This document shows, in pieces, positions 1-10,318 of a DNA stretch of 64,000 nt (position 1 is the first letter of the stretch; each line of letters opens with the position of its first letter). The translations under genes were made by a program, and so were the position numbers. The notes beneath the pieces were generated by a model that did not search any database, had not been told where the DNA came from, and was given only the letters and a program-made list of their open reading frames with translations. Source of the stretch: Vicia villosa (Eukaryota; Streptophyta; Magnoliopsida; Fabales; Fabaceae); NCBI RefSeq assembly GCF_029867415.1, contig NW_026705391.1, positions 62,001 to 126,000 of the forward strand, in the 5' to 3' direction.

Positions 1-465
1 CACTTGAAAATGATTTACTGTTTTATGAGAAACAGTTGAAAATGATTGAAATGATATAAGGTTTTGTTGTTTGAAAACCTTAATCGTTGGTTTGATCGGA
101 GATTGAAAACAGTTTTGCAAATTGACAAAAGTCAACTTAATTAAGGCAAAGATGAAATCTATACCTAATTAAGACCTAAATAAATAGGGTTTTATCATAA
201 CATTATTCACAAATTAATTAGGTTAAAACAAAATGAATATATTTTAAAGTATTTAAGAAAACATTTAAAACATACTATTTTAAACCTAATTAGAATACAT
301 GAAATAAATAATATTTTTTATGATTTTTTTGGTTATTCATAAAATAGGTATATTAAATAACAAGTGTGTGAAAAATGAAGTGAAAATGAATTAATTTGAT
401 AGGTGAATTAATTGTGTGAAGTTTGTGAGAAAAATGAAAGAAAATGGGTGTTAAAAAAATAGTTT

Positions 466-537
466 GGCCCTTGGAGGATTTGAACCCACGCCCTCTAGGT
501 AATACACTCAAAACAAACACCACTGAGCCAACGCGCG
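466..537 (-). other. tRNA-like module a in Ogre-1 3' LTR
   Basis: The minus strand carries an A-box-like TGGCTCAGTGG (530-520) and a B-box-like GGTTCAAATCC (486-476), 44 bp apart start to start. The copy in the 5' LTR is at 18716-18787. The acceptor arms do not pair well, so it is a degenerate tRNA-derived sequence and not a functional tRNA. Confidence 0.55.
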
Positions 538-629
538 TGTGGTGATAGCAAACTGGCTTCAATGCAATTCATATATTGCTCAAGTGTATAGGAGCAAAAA
601 AAAAGAAAATAAAATCAAAAGGTATGAGG

Positions 630-705
630 CGAGGGGGATTCGAACCCCAGACCTTGGGCATGAGGAGACTAAGAGCGCATGTGAGGCCACTAGGGCAAAC
701 GATGA
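630..705 (-). other. tRNA-like module b in Ogre-1 3' LTR
   Basis: The minus strand has TGCCCTAGTGG (697-687) resembling an A box and a perfect B box GGTTCGAATCC (646-636). The T arm GGGG-TTCGAAT-CCCC can form a hairpin. The 5' LTR copy is at about 18882-18957, where the A-box copy reads TGCTCTAGTGG. Confidence 0.58.
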
Positions 706-1645
706 ATTCGTTTGTAAAACACAAACCATTCAAAATAAAATAAACTTGGCTCTCAGATTTGAAATTTGCGCGCCACCACCATTGTCATCTTCTTCCTCAA
801 GCTCCAACAATTTGAATTTCTGAACTCTCTCAATTCTCAACCATTTGCAACGATATAAAGACCAAACTTGCTCTAAATTCACTCACGATTCTAGATATAT
901 AACTATTATGAATTTATATTAACTATATCTACTGATTTATCTAAAATACGTGAAGAACCCTAAAATTTGGAATTCAAATTAAATGACTATACTGAAGCAT
1001 AAATGACTGATGATAGAGGGTTTTTAATCCTCTTATGATGCTGAATAGAATGGTGTTGAGTTTTAGCCAGAAAGATACACGAATCAAAGAGGTGGAGTTG
1101 AGAAACTTACCTCTGAAAATGAAGGTCGTGAGGATGTTAGAGAGCACCTGGGCTTGTATGAATGATCCCAAAAGCTTCCTTGGGACTCAGTGATGCTAAC
1201 TGAATGCCTATTGTAACTTCAATTCTCCTGAATTGCTCTATGGACCTCCCTCGATTTGAGCTTCAAGTGAACATGGAGGATGATGAATCTGCAGTTACAG
1301 ATGAGCTGCGACCATCTGGATAGCTCCACTACCTCCTATGGAATGTGCCTGGATGCTTGGCTTTGTTGGAAACCTTCTGAATTGCTCTATGGACCTCCAA
1401 CTGCAACAGCTCCAAAGTGAGAGCAACAATGGCGTTCCCTCACTTACAGAAATGATCCAGGTGCTTGGATAACCTCAAATGAACCCCCTTGAGATGTTAG
1501 AATGCTTACTTTCCAAAGATAAGCTCTGGTTTGAAGAAAACGATTCTTCTTGCCAAAGAACTTTGAAAAACAATAAGCATGAGAAGAGAAAGAGAAAGCA
1601 AGGAATATGGTTGCTTTGGTGTGTTTTCTGAATGAGAAAGAGCCC

Positions 1646-1656
1646 TCTATTTATAG
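1646..1656 (-). promoter_or_regulatory. Ogre-1 LTR TATA box (3' LTR copy)
   Basis: The minus strand reads CTATAAATAGA inside a GC-flanked context, about 1.54 kb from the LTR start. The same sequence sits in the 5' LTR at 19898-19908. Transcription would begin about 30 bp further left. Confidence 0.65.
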
Positions 1657-3195
1657 GCAAATGGTTCAGTACTGATTGAGAAAGTGAGCTTGCTTAGTGA
1701 AGTGAGTTTGGTTTCTTAGCCATGAAGAAATTTCAAAGAATATCCAAGTGTGATCATTGCATTTTCGAGCCAGCTCCCTATCCATTGATTCTATCTGATC
1801 TTAGGGAACATTTCAGATACAAAGTGAGCTCTAATTGGTTGGTGAGAAGATTCCTTGGGTGATTCATCAATTTGCCATAAATTCTCAAATGTAATCATTA
1901 CATAATCACATGTTCTTGTTTTAGGAATCTTCCTCAATTATCATGGCATGGTGAAAATGAATGCATGGCATGCTTTCAGATGTGTTATGGGTCGTGTAGC
2001 ATCCATAATTGAGGTCATGTGCACAAAATTGCAAAGTTCAAAAATGATGCATGACCTATAATTTCACTTCATGAGGCCAACTTTGAACAAGCATAACTCC
2101 TAGCTCAAAATGAATTTGGAGAAGGTTGAACACAATTTGGAAAGCCCTAAACATCTACTTCAAATCATTAGTTTGGAGTTTCTTCAGAATCCTTTGGCAA
2201 ATTTGTGAAAAATGAGGCCAAAGTTGGAAGAAAACTAGGTTAAAACACTTAGAAAATTTTCTAAGTGTTTATGACCTAAAACTTCAAAATTTCCAAAACT
2301 CTTAAATGATTGATCTTTTGAAAAAAGTTCCATTGTAAGATGTTGTTTTATTTTGCAAGATCTACAACTTTCATGTTGGAAGTTTTTTGAGTTGTGTAGG
2401 TGAAATTTTGAGTTCCCACAATGCCCTCAAAAACCCTAATTCCCGACTTTTTGCTCCTTGAAGATTCTTCTTGAATTTCTTTAGTCAAATGACTTTAATA
2501 TCCATATATTGATGATATTGATCCTTGAAAGTCATGGTTTGACCAAAAATCTTAAAAGTCAAAGGTGATCCCATACAGTTGACTTTTTCCAGATAAAGTG
2601 AGATTTGGACTTTTGTGTAGAATCAAGATCTTCTCCTCAAATGAGTGATGTAAATGGGTTATATTGAGGTGGTAAAAGTTCTTGAATCATGTCTTGAGTT
2701 TTGGATCCATGCCTCTGATTAAAAGTCAACTATCCTGGTGAATTAGGTCAAAAACCCTAATTGTCGACCAGATGAAAATGATGACTGTAGACTTTGAATT
2801 GAGGTGTAATGTCCAGTGGATCTTGTTATATGAGCTATTTGAAGATGATTGATGTCTTTGAATGATCCCCTGGGGCTTTTTAGGGTTTCCCAAAGGTGAT
2901 TCCTGATTTTAGTCCTTGATAGGCTCAAAAACCCTAGTCTGGTGACCTGAGTAAATTTGTATTCAGAGGACTGGGTGTCTAATCAATCATAGGTGAGAAA
3001 ATGAAGCTCTTGAGTCCTATGATTATGTTAGAGACTAATTCTTCTACTGATTGATCCTTTGCCTGAGTTTTCTTGTCTTTGAGCATCCTCGATTAAATGC
3101 CAGATGAAGAAGTGACTGCTTTGGGCACTAGTTTTGACCTGATGAAAATCCTGAAGATATGTCATCTCAGGGGGGTCAAAAATTAGGGTATGACA

Positions 3196-5236
3196 GATGC
3201 CCCTATTTAAGTTTCTTTTATCTGGAGGGAGAGAGATTGATATCTCGATCTCTCCCGCGTGAAAGAGACTTAAATATCAAAGAATGCCCGAATTTTGGGC
3301 GCTCCTGAGATGTTGTAATTGATAAAATCCTTGCATGACTTGATCCCGTTGTCGCACTCGGCGGGGGATGAGGAGACAAACTCCTGTAGAAATACTTGAT
3401 GTGGACTCTTGGTGAATGGATGGCAGTGTAGGATGCGCAATCCATCTTCTTTAACTAAGTGTTGATACTTAGAAAAAGGTAAACAACCTCCCCCTTGTTT
3501 CGGATGTCCATATCTCGAAACTGGTCTCAGCCGTGTTTGGACAATATCTCAGATAAAGAGAAAATTTCCAAAGATTTGTTTCCTCATCAAACTTCTCATC
3601 AGCACTTGGAGATGAGATGCCATTTGATGGTAGTAAAGAAACTTTAAAGGTTTGTTTCCTCATCAAACTTCTCATCAGCACTTGGAGATGAGACGCCATT
3701 TGATGGTAGTAAAGAAACTTCACCATCTTTCCTTTTGACTTGACGTCTTGAAAGAATGTCATATGGCCTCATGATCTTTTGAGGGGCTAATGACTTTGCT
3801 TGAAAGCGGACGAACTGTTTTCGGGGTGAAAACCAACATTCATCGACTTGTGCCAGGGAACCAACAAACTGTTTTCCCAAGAGGAAAAACTGCCATTTGT
3901 CGATTCATGTCGGGGAATCAACAAACTGTTTCTCTTAAGAGGAAAACTGCCATTTGTCGACTCTGAGGGGAATTAACAAACTGTTTTCCTAGGAGGAAAA
4001 CTGCCATTTGTCAACTCTGAAGGGGATGAAACATCCCAGAAACAGACGAACTGTTTGAAGAAACTGCCATTCGTCGATTTCTTGAGTTTTTAACAGACAA
4101 ACTGTCTTTCCTTGGGGAAAGACCGCCATTTGCCAATTGCTAGGGGAACAAACTGTCTTCTACTGGGAGAGACTGCCATTTGTTGATCCTGTCGTGAAAG
4201 AAAGTGAGCAAACTGTCTTCTGCTGAAAGAGACTGCCATTTGCTGATCCTGTCGTGAAAGAAAGTGAGCAAACTGTCTTCTGCTGAAAGAGACTGCCATT
4301 TGCTGACTCTGTTGAGGAATCTTTAAGCGAAACGAACTGTCTTCATGAAGAAGGCTGCCATTCGTTATTTTTGTCCGAAAAAGTGAGCGAACTGTCTTTT
4401 GCCGAAAGAGACTGCCATTCACTGACTCCACTGGGGATCATTCGTCGATCTGTTGGGGAGATTCCCAATCATTTTCTTTGACGAAGAGTGGCATCTCTTG
4501 ACCCTGCTGGGGAAATACCAAACTGTTTTCCAGGAGGAAAAACTACCACTTGTCAATTATGTCAGGGAATCCACACTACTTGGAGAAGAGAACCGCTCAT
4601 CGACCCTGTAGGGAATTCTAAAATGTGAAATAGACTATCTTATATGAAGAAGATTGTCGAGTGTCGCTCTGCGGGAGGATCTCGGCTGAGGAAACTCCAA
4701 AAGTGAACAAACTATCTCTTTGAGGGAGACTACCATTTGTTGACTTGCTTGGGGAATTTTAGGTGTATGAACCTTCTTTATGAAGAAGAAAAACCCTTTC
4801 ACAACTTTGCAGGGGAATCTTGAGTATATGCTTTAATGACTCGGGCATTCACATGATCAAAGCTTGACTCGACTATGCAGTTATAATGTATGCATGAATA
4901 TTATGACAAATATAAAATGTAAAGTGAATGTGAATAGAATTGTCGCGGATGTAAAATCCTATGATACGACTTGAATCTTGTTGATCAGAAGATGTCTTCT
5001 TCTTGTAGTTCGAACTCTGTTGGGAATACCTGGTTATCAGTTGTCCGCTGTCCGAAGTGAGTAATATGAATTGAAGTGAAGATCCTTCATCGGGAGATGT
5101 TCGCAAAGCGACCTCATGGGGAAATCTTGGTTCCCGGAGTCTCAACCGTTCTTGGAGCAACTGTTTGCATTCTTCCTATTGTTTGTAAACCTTAGAAAGA
5201 AATTTCACCTTTATTTTTTTTGCAAGTAAATTCATT
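3196..5236 (-). repeat. Ogre-1 3' untranslated region with degenerate tandem repeats
   Basis: About 2 kb between integrase and the 3' LTR has no coding sense. From about 3830 to 4780 it is an imperfect array around a motif AAACTGTCTTC...GACTGCCATTTG...; the best units (4201-4320) repeat at exactly 60 bp. A separate 75-bp duplication lies near 3577-3720. Ogre 3' untranslated regions are known as hypervariable tandem-repeat sources that can seed satellite DNA. Confidence 0.8.
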
Positions 5237-6310
5237 TTATTTTATGAAAACATTTGTTTCAAGAGCATACGGGAGCATTTCATGCCAATCCTTGTAAGTG
5301 ATGACCATCTCCTGAATGATTTTCTTGATGTTTTTGTTAGCTGCTTCTACAGCTCCATTCATCTTTGGCCTGTAAGGAGATGAGTTGTGATGTTCAATTT
5401 TGAATTCTTCACAAAGCTCCTTCATCATTTTGTTATTCAAATTTGACCCATTGTCAGTGATTATCTTGCTAGGAATGCCATAGCGACAGATGATGTGATT
5501 CTTGATAAACCTGATGACAACTTGTCTTGTAACGTTTGCATATGAAGCTGCTTCAACCCATTTGGTGAAATAGTCTATAGCTACCAAGATGAAGCGATGT
5601 CCGTTGGACACTTTTGGCTCGATCATTCCAATCATGTCGATTCCCCACATGGAGAAAGGCCAAGGGGAAGAGAGTATGTTGAGAAGAGATGGTGGCACAT
5701 GAATTCTATCGGCGTAGATCTGACATTTGTGACACCTCTTTGCGTACTGGTAGCAATCTGACTCCATTGTCAGCCAATAATATCCTGCTCTCAGTATTTT
5801 CCTTGTCATGGTATGTCCATTGGTGTGAGTACCAAAGGAACCTTCATGTATTTCTCTCATGAGTACTTCTGCTTCTTTTCTGTCAACGCATCTGAGCAGA
5901 ACCATGTCGAAGTTTCTCTTGTACAGAACATCTTCATTCAGGACGAATCTACAAGCTAACCTTCTCAAAGTCTTTCTATCTTTCTTTGACGCCCCAAGAG
6001 GGTACTCTTGATTTTGAAGAAAGTTCTTGATGTCGTGATACCACGGTTTGTCGTCGATGATTGCTTCTACTGTGAAAACATGAGCGGGCCTATCCAGGCG
6101 CATAACATCGATCTGAGGAATGTCATTCCAATGATTTATCCTAATCATGGAAGAGAGTGTGGCTAATGCATCGGCCAAGTTGTTTTCTTCACGAGGAATG
6201 TGATGAAAATCTACCCTGTCGAAGAATAGTAACAATCTTCTCGCGTAGTCTTTGTAAGGAATTAGCCCTGGTTGGCGTGTTTCCCATTCTCCTTTGATTT
6301 GATTGATGAC
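5237..6310 (-). pseudogene. Ogre-1 integrase, C-terminally truncated
   Basis: The frame after the 6310 shift carries the end of RNase H (HHIPREENNLADALATLSSM) and then integrase. The zinc-binding region shows His residues in HEGSFGTH and the pair RCHKC. The catalytic core carries D (WGIDMIG), D (ITDNGSNLN) and E (NGAVEAANKN), the D,D-35-E triad. It stops after YALETNVFIK, before the usual GPY/F-type C-terminal region, and the DNA beyond turns into the non-coding repeat region. A deletion of the integrase tail is likely. This copy could not supply its own integrase. Confidence 0.85.
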
Positions 6311-6756
6311 AAAGCAGAATCTCCATATACATCCAAGTGTTTGATTCTTAGATCCATGGCTTCTTCGAGACCCATGATGCAAGCTTCATATTCGGCCTCA
6401 TTGTTTGTGCACTTGAAAGTTAATCTGGCAGTAAATGGAATATGGGTACTCTGAGGTGTAACAATGATTGCCCCAATTCCTCGTCCATAAGCATTGACAG
6501 CTCCGTCAAAGATTAAGCCCCACTGGGATCCTATCTCAGGTCCTTCGTCTGGTAGTGGCTCGTCGCAATCTTTCATCTTGAGGTACATGACGTCCTCGTC
6601 CGGAAAGTCAAAACTGGTTGATTCATGACCATTGAGTGGATGGTGAGCCAGGTGCTCAGCTAGAATGCTTCCTTTCACGGCTTTCTGTGCGTGATACTCA
6701 ATGTCATATTCTGATAACAACATCTGCCAACGGGCAATTCTCCCGGTTAAGGCAGG
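6311..6756 (-). pseudogene. Ogre-1 second (archaeal-type) RNase H
   Basis: The frame continues past the TAG at 6757 with TGRIARWQ and then an RNase H core: WGLIFDGAVN with the first catalytic Asp, CTNNEAEYEACIMGLEEA with the Glu, and DVYGDSAL with the next Asp. Two RNase H domains are a known hallmark of the Tat lineage, including Ogre. A one-base deletion at about 6310 shifts the frame immediately after DSAL, so the rest of the domain and the integrase lie in the next frame. Confidence 0.82.
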
Positions 6757-8260
6757 CTACTCAAAGATGTACTTGATTGGATCCATATGAGAGATCAAAC
6801 AAGTAGTATGTCGAATCATGTACTGGCGGAGACACTTGGCAGCCCAGGCCAAAGCACAACACGTCTTCTCGAGCATGGAGTAGCGGGATTCACAGTCAGT
6901 GAATTTCTTGCTTAGGTAGTAAATGGCATGCTCTTTTCTCTTTGTCTCGTCTTGCTGTCCAAGGACACAACCCATGGAGTCTTCTAAGACGGTTAAGTAC
7001 ATTATCAAAGGTCTTCCTTCCACTGGAGGAGACAAAATGGGTGGTTCGAGCAGATATTCCTTAATGCTGTCGAACGCTTTCTGACAATCGTCTGTCCAGA
7101 CGCAACTTTGATTTTTCCGTAGAAGTTTGAAAATAGGAGCGCAAGTTGCAGTCATGAGATATATGAATCTCGAGATGTAATTCAGACGTCCAAGAAATCC
7201 TCTAACTTGTTTCTCGGTTCTGGGTGAAGGCATTTCTTGAATTTCCTTGACTTTGTCTGGATCTACTTCAATTCCTCGTTTGCTGACAATGAAACCAAGG
7301 AGTTTTCCTGAGTAGACACCAAAGGTACACTTGTTGGGGTTCAGGCGAAGCTGAAACTTCCGTAAGCGTTGAAATAACTTTGTCAGATTTTGTATGTGAT
7401 CTTCTTCATTTTCTGATTTGGCAATCATGTCGTCCACATAGACTTCCACTTCTTTATGCATCATGTCGTGGAAAAGTGTAGTCATGGCTCTTTGATAAGT
7501 TGCCCCTGCGTTCTTTAGTCCAAAAGGCATAACACGATAGCAGAACGTGCCCCAGGGGGTGATGAAAGCTGTTTTCTCCATGTCTTCAGGTGCCATTTTG
7601 ATTTGGTTGTATCCTGAAAATCCGTCCATGAACGAGAAAACTTTGGATTTTGCTATACTGTCTACCAACATATCAATATGTGGTAAAGGAAAATCATCCT
7701 TAGGGCTAGCTTTGTTCAAATCTCTGTAGTCGACGCACATGCGGACTTTTCCGTCTTTCTTGGGAACGGGAACAATGTTAGCTAACCACTGAGGGTATTC
7801 TCAAGTGACGAGGAAACCTGCGTTGATCTGCTTTTGAACTTCCTCTTTGATTTTCATGGCCATCTCCGGATGAGTTCTTCTTAATTTTTGCTTGACCGGA
7901 GGGCATTCTGCTTTTAATGGCAAGTGATGCTCCACTATACTGGTATCCAACCCTGGCATATCTTGATAAGACCAAGCGAAGACATCTGAGAATTCTTTGA
8001 GCAGCTGTATCAAACTCTCTCTGATCTCTGAACTAAGCGAAGCTCCAATCTTAACCTCTTTTCTGTTTCCATCGGAACCAAGGTTAATGATCTCTAGAGG
8101 CTCATTGTATGGCTGAATGGCCTCTTCCTTTTGTTGAAGTAATCGTGAAATTTCCTTTGATATTTCTTCGTCTTCTTCTTCCTCTGCCTCGAATACAGGA
8201 AACTCAAAGCTTGGAGAAGTCATACGGTCGCACGTTTCTACGGGGTGTTTTATGATTAAT
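6757..8260 (-). pseudogene. Ogre-1 reverse transcriptase and first RNase H, nonsense-mutated
   Basis: This is a Ty3/gypsy RT, which would copy element RNA into DNA in the particle. The N-terminal part (8223-7804) has VKQKLRRTHPEMAMKIKEEV. A TGA at 7803-7801 then breaks the frame, and the same frame resumes with KDGKVRMCVDYRDLNKASPK. The catalytic motif YVDDMIAKSENEEDH is intact, as is the block MPFGLKNAGATYQRAM. The RNase H that follows has SKKFTDCESRYSMLEKTCCALAWA. The segment ends at a TAG (6759-6757) in the connection region after PIKYIFE, and the same frame again continues beyond it. The lineage is Tat/Ogre, judged by RT motifs and the second RNase H downstream. Confidence 0.88.
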
Positions 8261-8587
8261 CTGCATATGTGTGATAAGTTTTATTTAGACAACGAGGGAA
8301 GACTCGGTGTATGCAGTTAATGGAATTTTTGATGTTTTTTAAGGGTGTTTTTTAGGATTACCAATTTCCGAAAAAAAGAAAAGGAAAAACTAACGACGGA
8401 ACAAAATGACATTTTTATTTATTGACAGTCATTTCTTGAAACAAAGACCCTATAAAACAAAACTCTATTGCTTTGGGCGAAGCAAAGAGGAACACTTTCC
8501 TAAGAAATAGTAAAATGCAAAGCCCTATTAAACATCTCTTCACCCTGGGCTATGGTGAGAGGATAAAATAACGGTGAAAGTTCCTAC
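8261..8587 (-). other. Predicted Ogre pro-RT intron (327 bp)
   Basis: The minus strand has GTAGGA at 8587-8582 and CATATGCAG ending at 8261. Removing the piece between them joins the linker frame to the RT frame in phase (codon AA|A). The stretch inside contains several stops in all frames and T-rich tracts. Ogre elements are known to contain a spliced intron between protease and RT. The donor is weaker than consensus, so the exact borders are an inference. Confidence 0.5.
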
Positions 8588-9361
8588 TTAGGAGTGCGAA
8601 CAACAGTTGTAACTTCAACAGCTGTCCAATAGTGGCGAACCCCATTGTGCACTAGGTAATCTGGAACCTTAGGCTTAAGCTGGCCTGTGGTAGGTCTTGA
8701 TTTACCAACCACTGTCTTTGCAACACTCAGACGATCTTCTTCTACTTCAGCAGACTGAGCGGTGTGAGCATACCCATTTCCAAGTGGAGTATGTCGAACT
8801 TTCTTTTGAGGAAACTTCTAATCTTCTGAATGGAGAGACTCGTTGTCGGAGACACTTTCGAGATCATCCTCTTCTGTATTTTGGTCTCGCTCTTCTCCCA
8901 AGATGGCATTGACTAGATATGTGAACCCTAGATCTGTAGCCTCGGAAGGTGACTTGGGGATATAATCCTCAATGATGATTTCACCAGTCGATGATGATGA
9001 ATAGTAAGGGTTATACATCTCTTTTGGCTGAGAGAGGTACTCGTGATCAATGTTCCATCCCGTTGGAACAATATCTTCCAAAGAGGTTTTTGAGCTTTCA
9101 AGAGCGGAGTATTTCATCATGTAGTCGAATTTTCCGCTTGGTTCTCCTAATGTATCCCAAGTCTCTTCGGGGATAGGAGGAACTTCTTCTGATGAACCAT
9201 GACTTCTGGTGGTGAAGCTATTTGTAACTTCATCACTGCTTGGTCGAGTCTTACTTTCAGATCCCTTAGTCGGATAACAGCAAGGTGATTCAGACTCTGA
9301 TAGGGCTATGTATCCTGCTTTGTTAAGATAGGATAGCCATTCCTCTTCATCGGTGTTTTTT
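8588..9361 (-). pseudogene. Ogre-1 protease-RT linker exon
   Basis: After the A6 run the adjacent frame is open from about 9361 to 8821. A TAG interrupts it at 8820-8818, and it then stays open again to 8588. The product is acidic and serine-rich with no recognised domain; this is the poorly conserved linker between protease and RT in Ogre. It ends ...VVRTPK just before a GT dinucleotide that makes a plausible splice donor. The continuity of the frame over 770 bases apart from one stop is the evidence that it was coding. Confidence 0.6.
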
Positions 9362-10318
9362 CGTACCGATGGTATTGACTGTTTGTTGAACAGGTTGAAG
9401 AAAACCTCCGCTGCGGAAAGTTTCTTGAATTGGAAGAACTACCTCAATTCCTGGAATAGTCTTTGATGATGTTGGATAGAATCCAACTCCTGTTCTGTTC
9501 TTGTTGTTGGTAGGAATATTAATGTGCCCCCAACCACTGGTAGTGCCATCCTTTACAACTTGGATTGCATCTCTGTAGGAAGAAATAGACGCTGCTTTCT
9601 CCTTTCCTTTTTCCTTATCCAAGGAAAGTGCTTGGAATTTAGTTCCAACAACTTCTTTTGGTTCTATGTCGGAGAATGATGACAGGTTGCTGACGATTAG
9701 AGCTCGTTCTCCACACACGGTTACCAATTTGTCATTTCTTATGAACTTCAGTTTCTGATGAAGTGTTGAAGTAATTGCCCCAGCCTCATGAATCCATGGG
9801 CGACCTAGCAAACAACTGTATTGTGCTGGAATATCCATAACTTGGAAAGTGATTTTGAACGTCTGAGGTCCAATAGTTATGGGAAGATCCACTTCTCCAA
9901 AAACTGACTTCCTTGATCCATCAAATGCTTTGACGATGACATGACTTTTTCTTAGAGGGTAATCTTCGAAAGATAATCTTGACAATGTTGATTTCGGCAT
10001 GACGTTGAGAGAGGATCCATTGTCTATTAGGACTCCTGTGAGTGTATCACCCATGCAGCCAACTAAGATGTGAAGTGGAAGATTGTGGTCCACTCCTTCT
10101 TCAGGAAGATCTTCGTCACAGAAACTTAGGCTAGTTCCTGCGGAGATGTTGGCAACGATGTTGTTGAATTGGCTTATTGTGACGCTAGGTTCTACAAAAG
10201 CTTGTTCCAAAACTTTCTGTAGAGCTTCCCTATGAGCTTCAGAACTCAATAGCAGGGAAAGGACAGGAATCCTAGACGGAGTATGTAGTAATTGATCTAC
10301 AATGTTGTATTCACTCCT
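9347..10318 (-). pseudogene. Ogre-1 protease segment, in frame with gag after a TAG
   Basis: This is the aspartic protease that would cut the Gag-Pol polyprotein. It lies in the same frame as gag, directly after its TAG; the first Met is at 10249. The retropepsin-like active-site motif reads LIDNGSSLNVMP, with the catalytic Asp followed by Asn-Gly-Ser, the variant usual in the Tat/Ogre lineage. A second conserved block, YSCLLGRPWIHEAGA, is the typical flap/C-terminal protease region. The frame stops at 9349-9347 just after a run of six A (9361-9356 on the minus strand). Across that run the coding sense continues in the neighbouring frame, so a single-base frameshift separates this segment from the next. 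Confidence 0.8.

Larger units (their letters stand above)
1..3195 (-). mobile_element. Ogre-1 3' LTR, truncated by window start
   Basis: This stretch matches 18250-21447 almost base for base; I count about 19 substitutions and 2 small indels by eye, roughly 99.4% identity. The element reads on the minus strand, so this is the 3' LTR. Its first bases on the minus strand are TGTCATACCC, at 3195. The other end lies left of the window. The purine tract next to it (minus strand, about 3196-3206, AATAGGGGC) fits a polypurine tract. The LTR contains a TATA box near 1646-1656 and two tRNA-like modules at 466-537 and 630-705. Confidence 0.92.

Noticed and set aside
466..705. Functional tRNA genes
   Set aside because: A and B boxes are present, but acceptor and anticodon arms do not pair convincingly, and the sequences lie inside LTRs in two copies each. 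I report them only as tRNA-like.
539..823. Short plus-strand ORF (94 residues)
   Set aside because: It overlaps the LTR and the tRNA-like modules; no domain, and the frame is not kept in the other LTR copy.
9356..9361. Programmed -1 frameshift at the A6 run
   Set aside because: The run is slippery-looking, but the incoming frame does not place the AAA AAC codons needed for the classic heptamer, and the required shift is +1. A simple indel is more likely.
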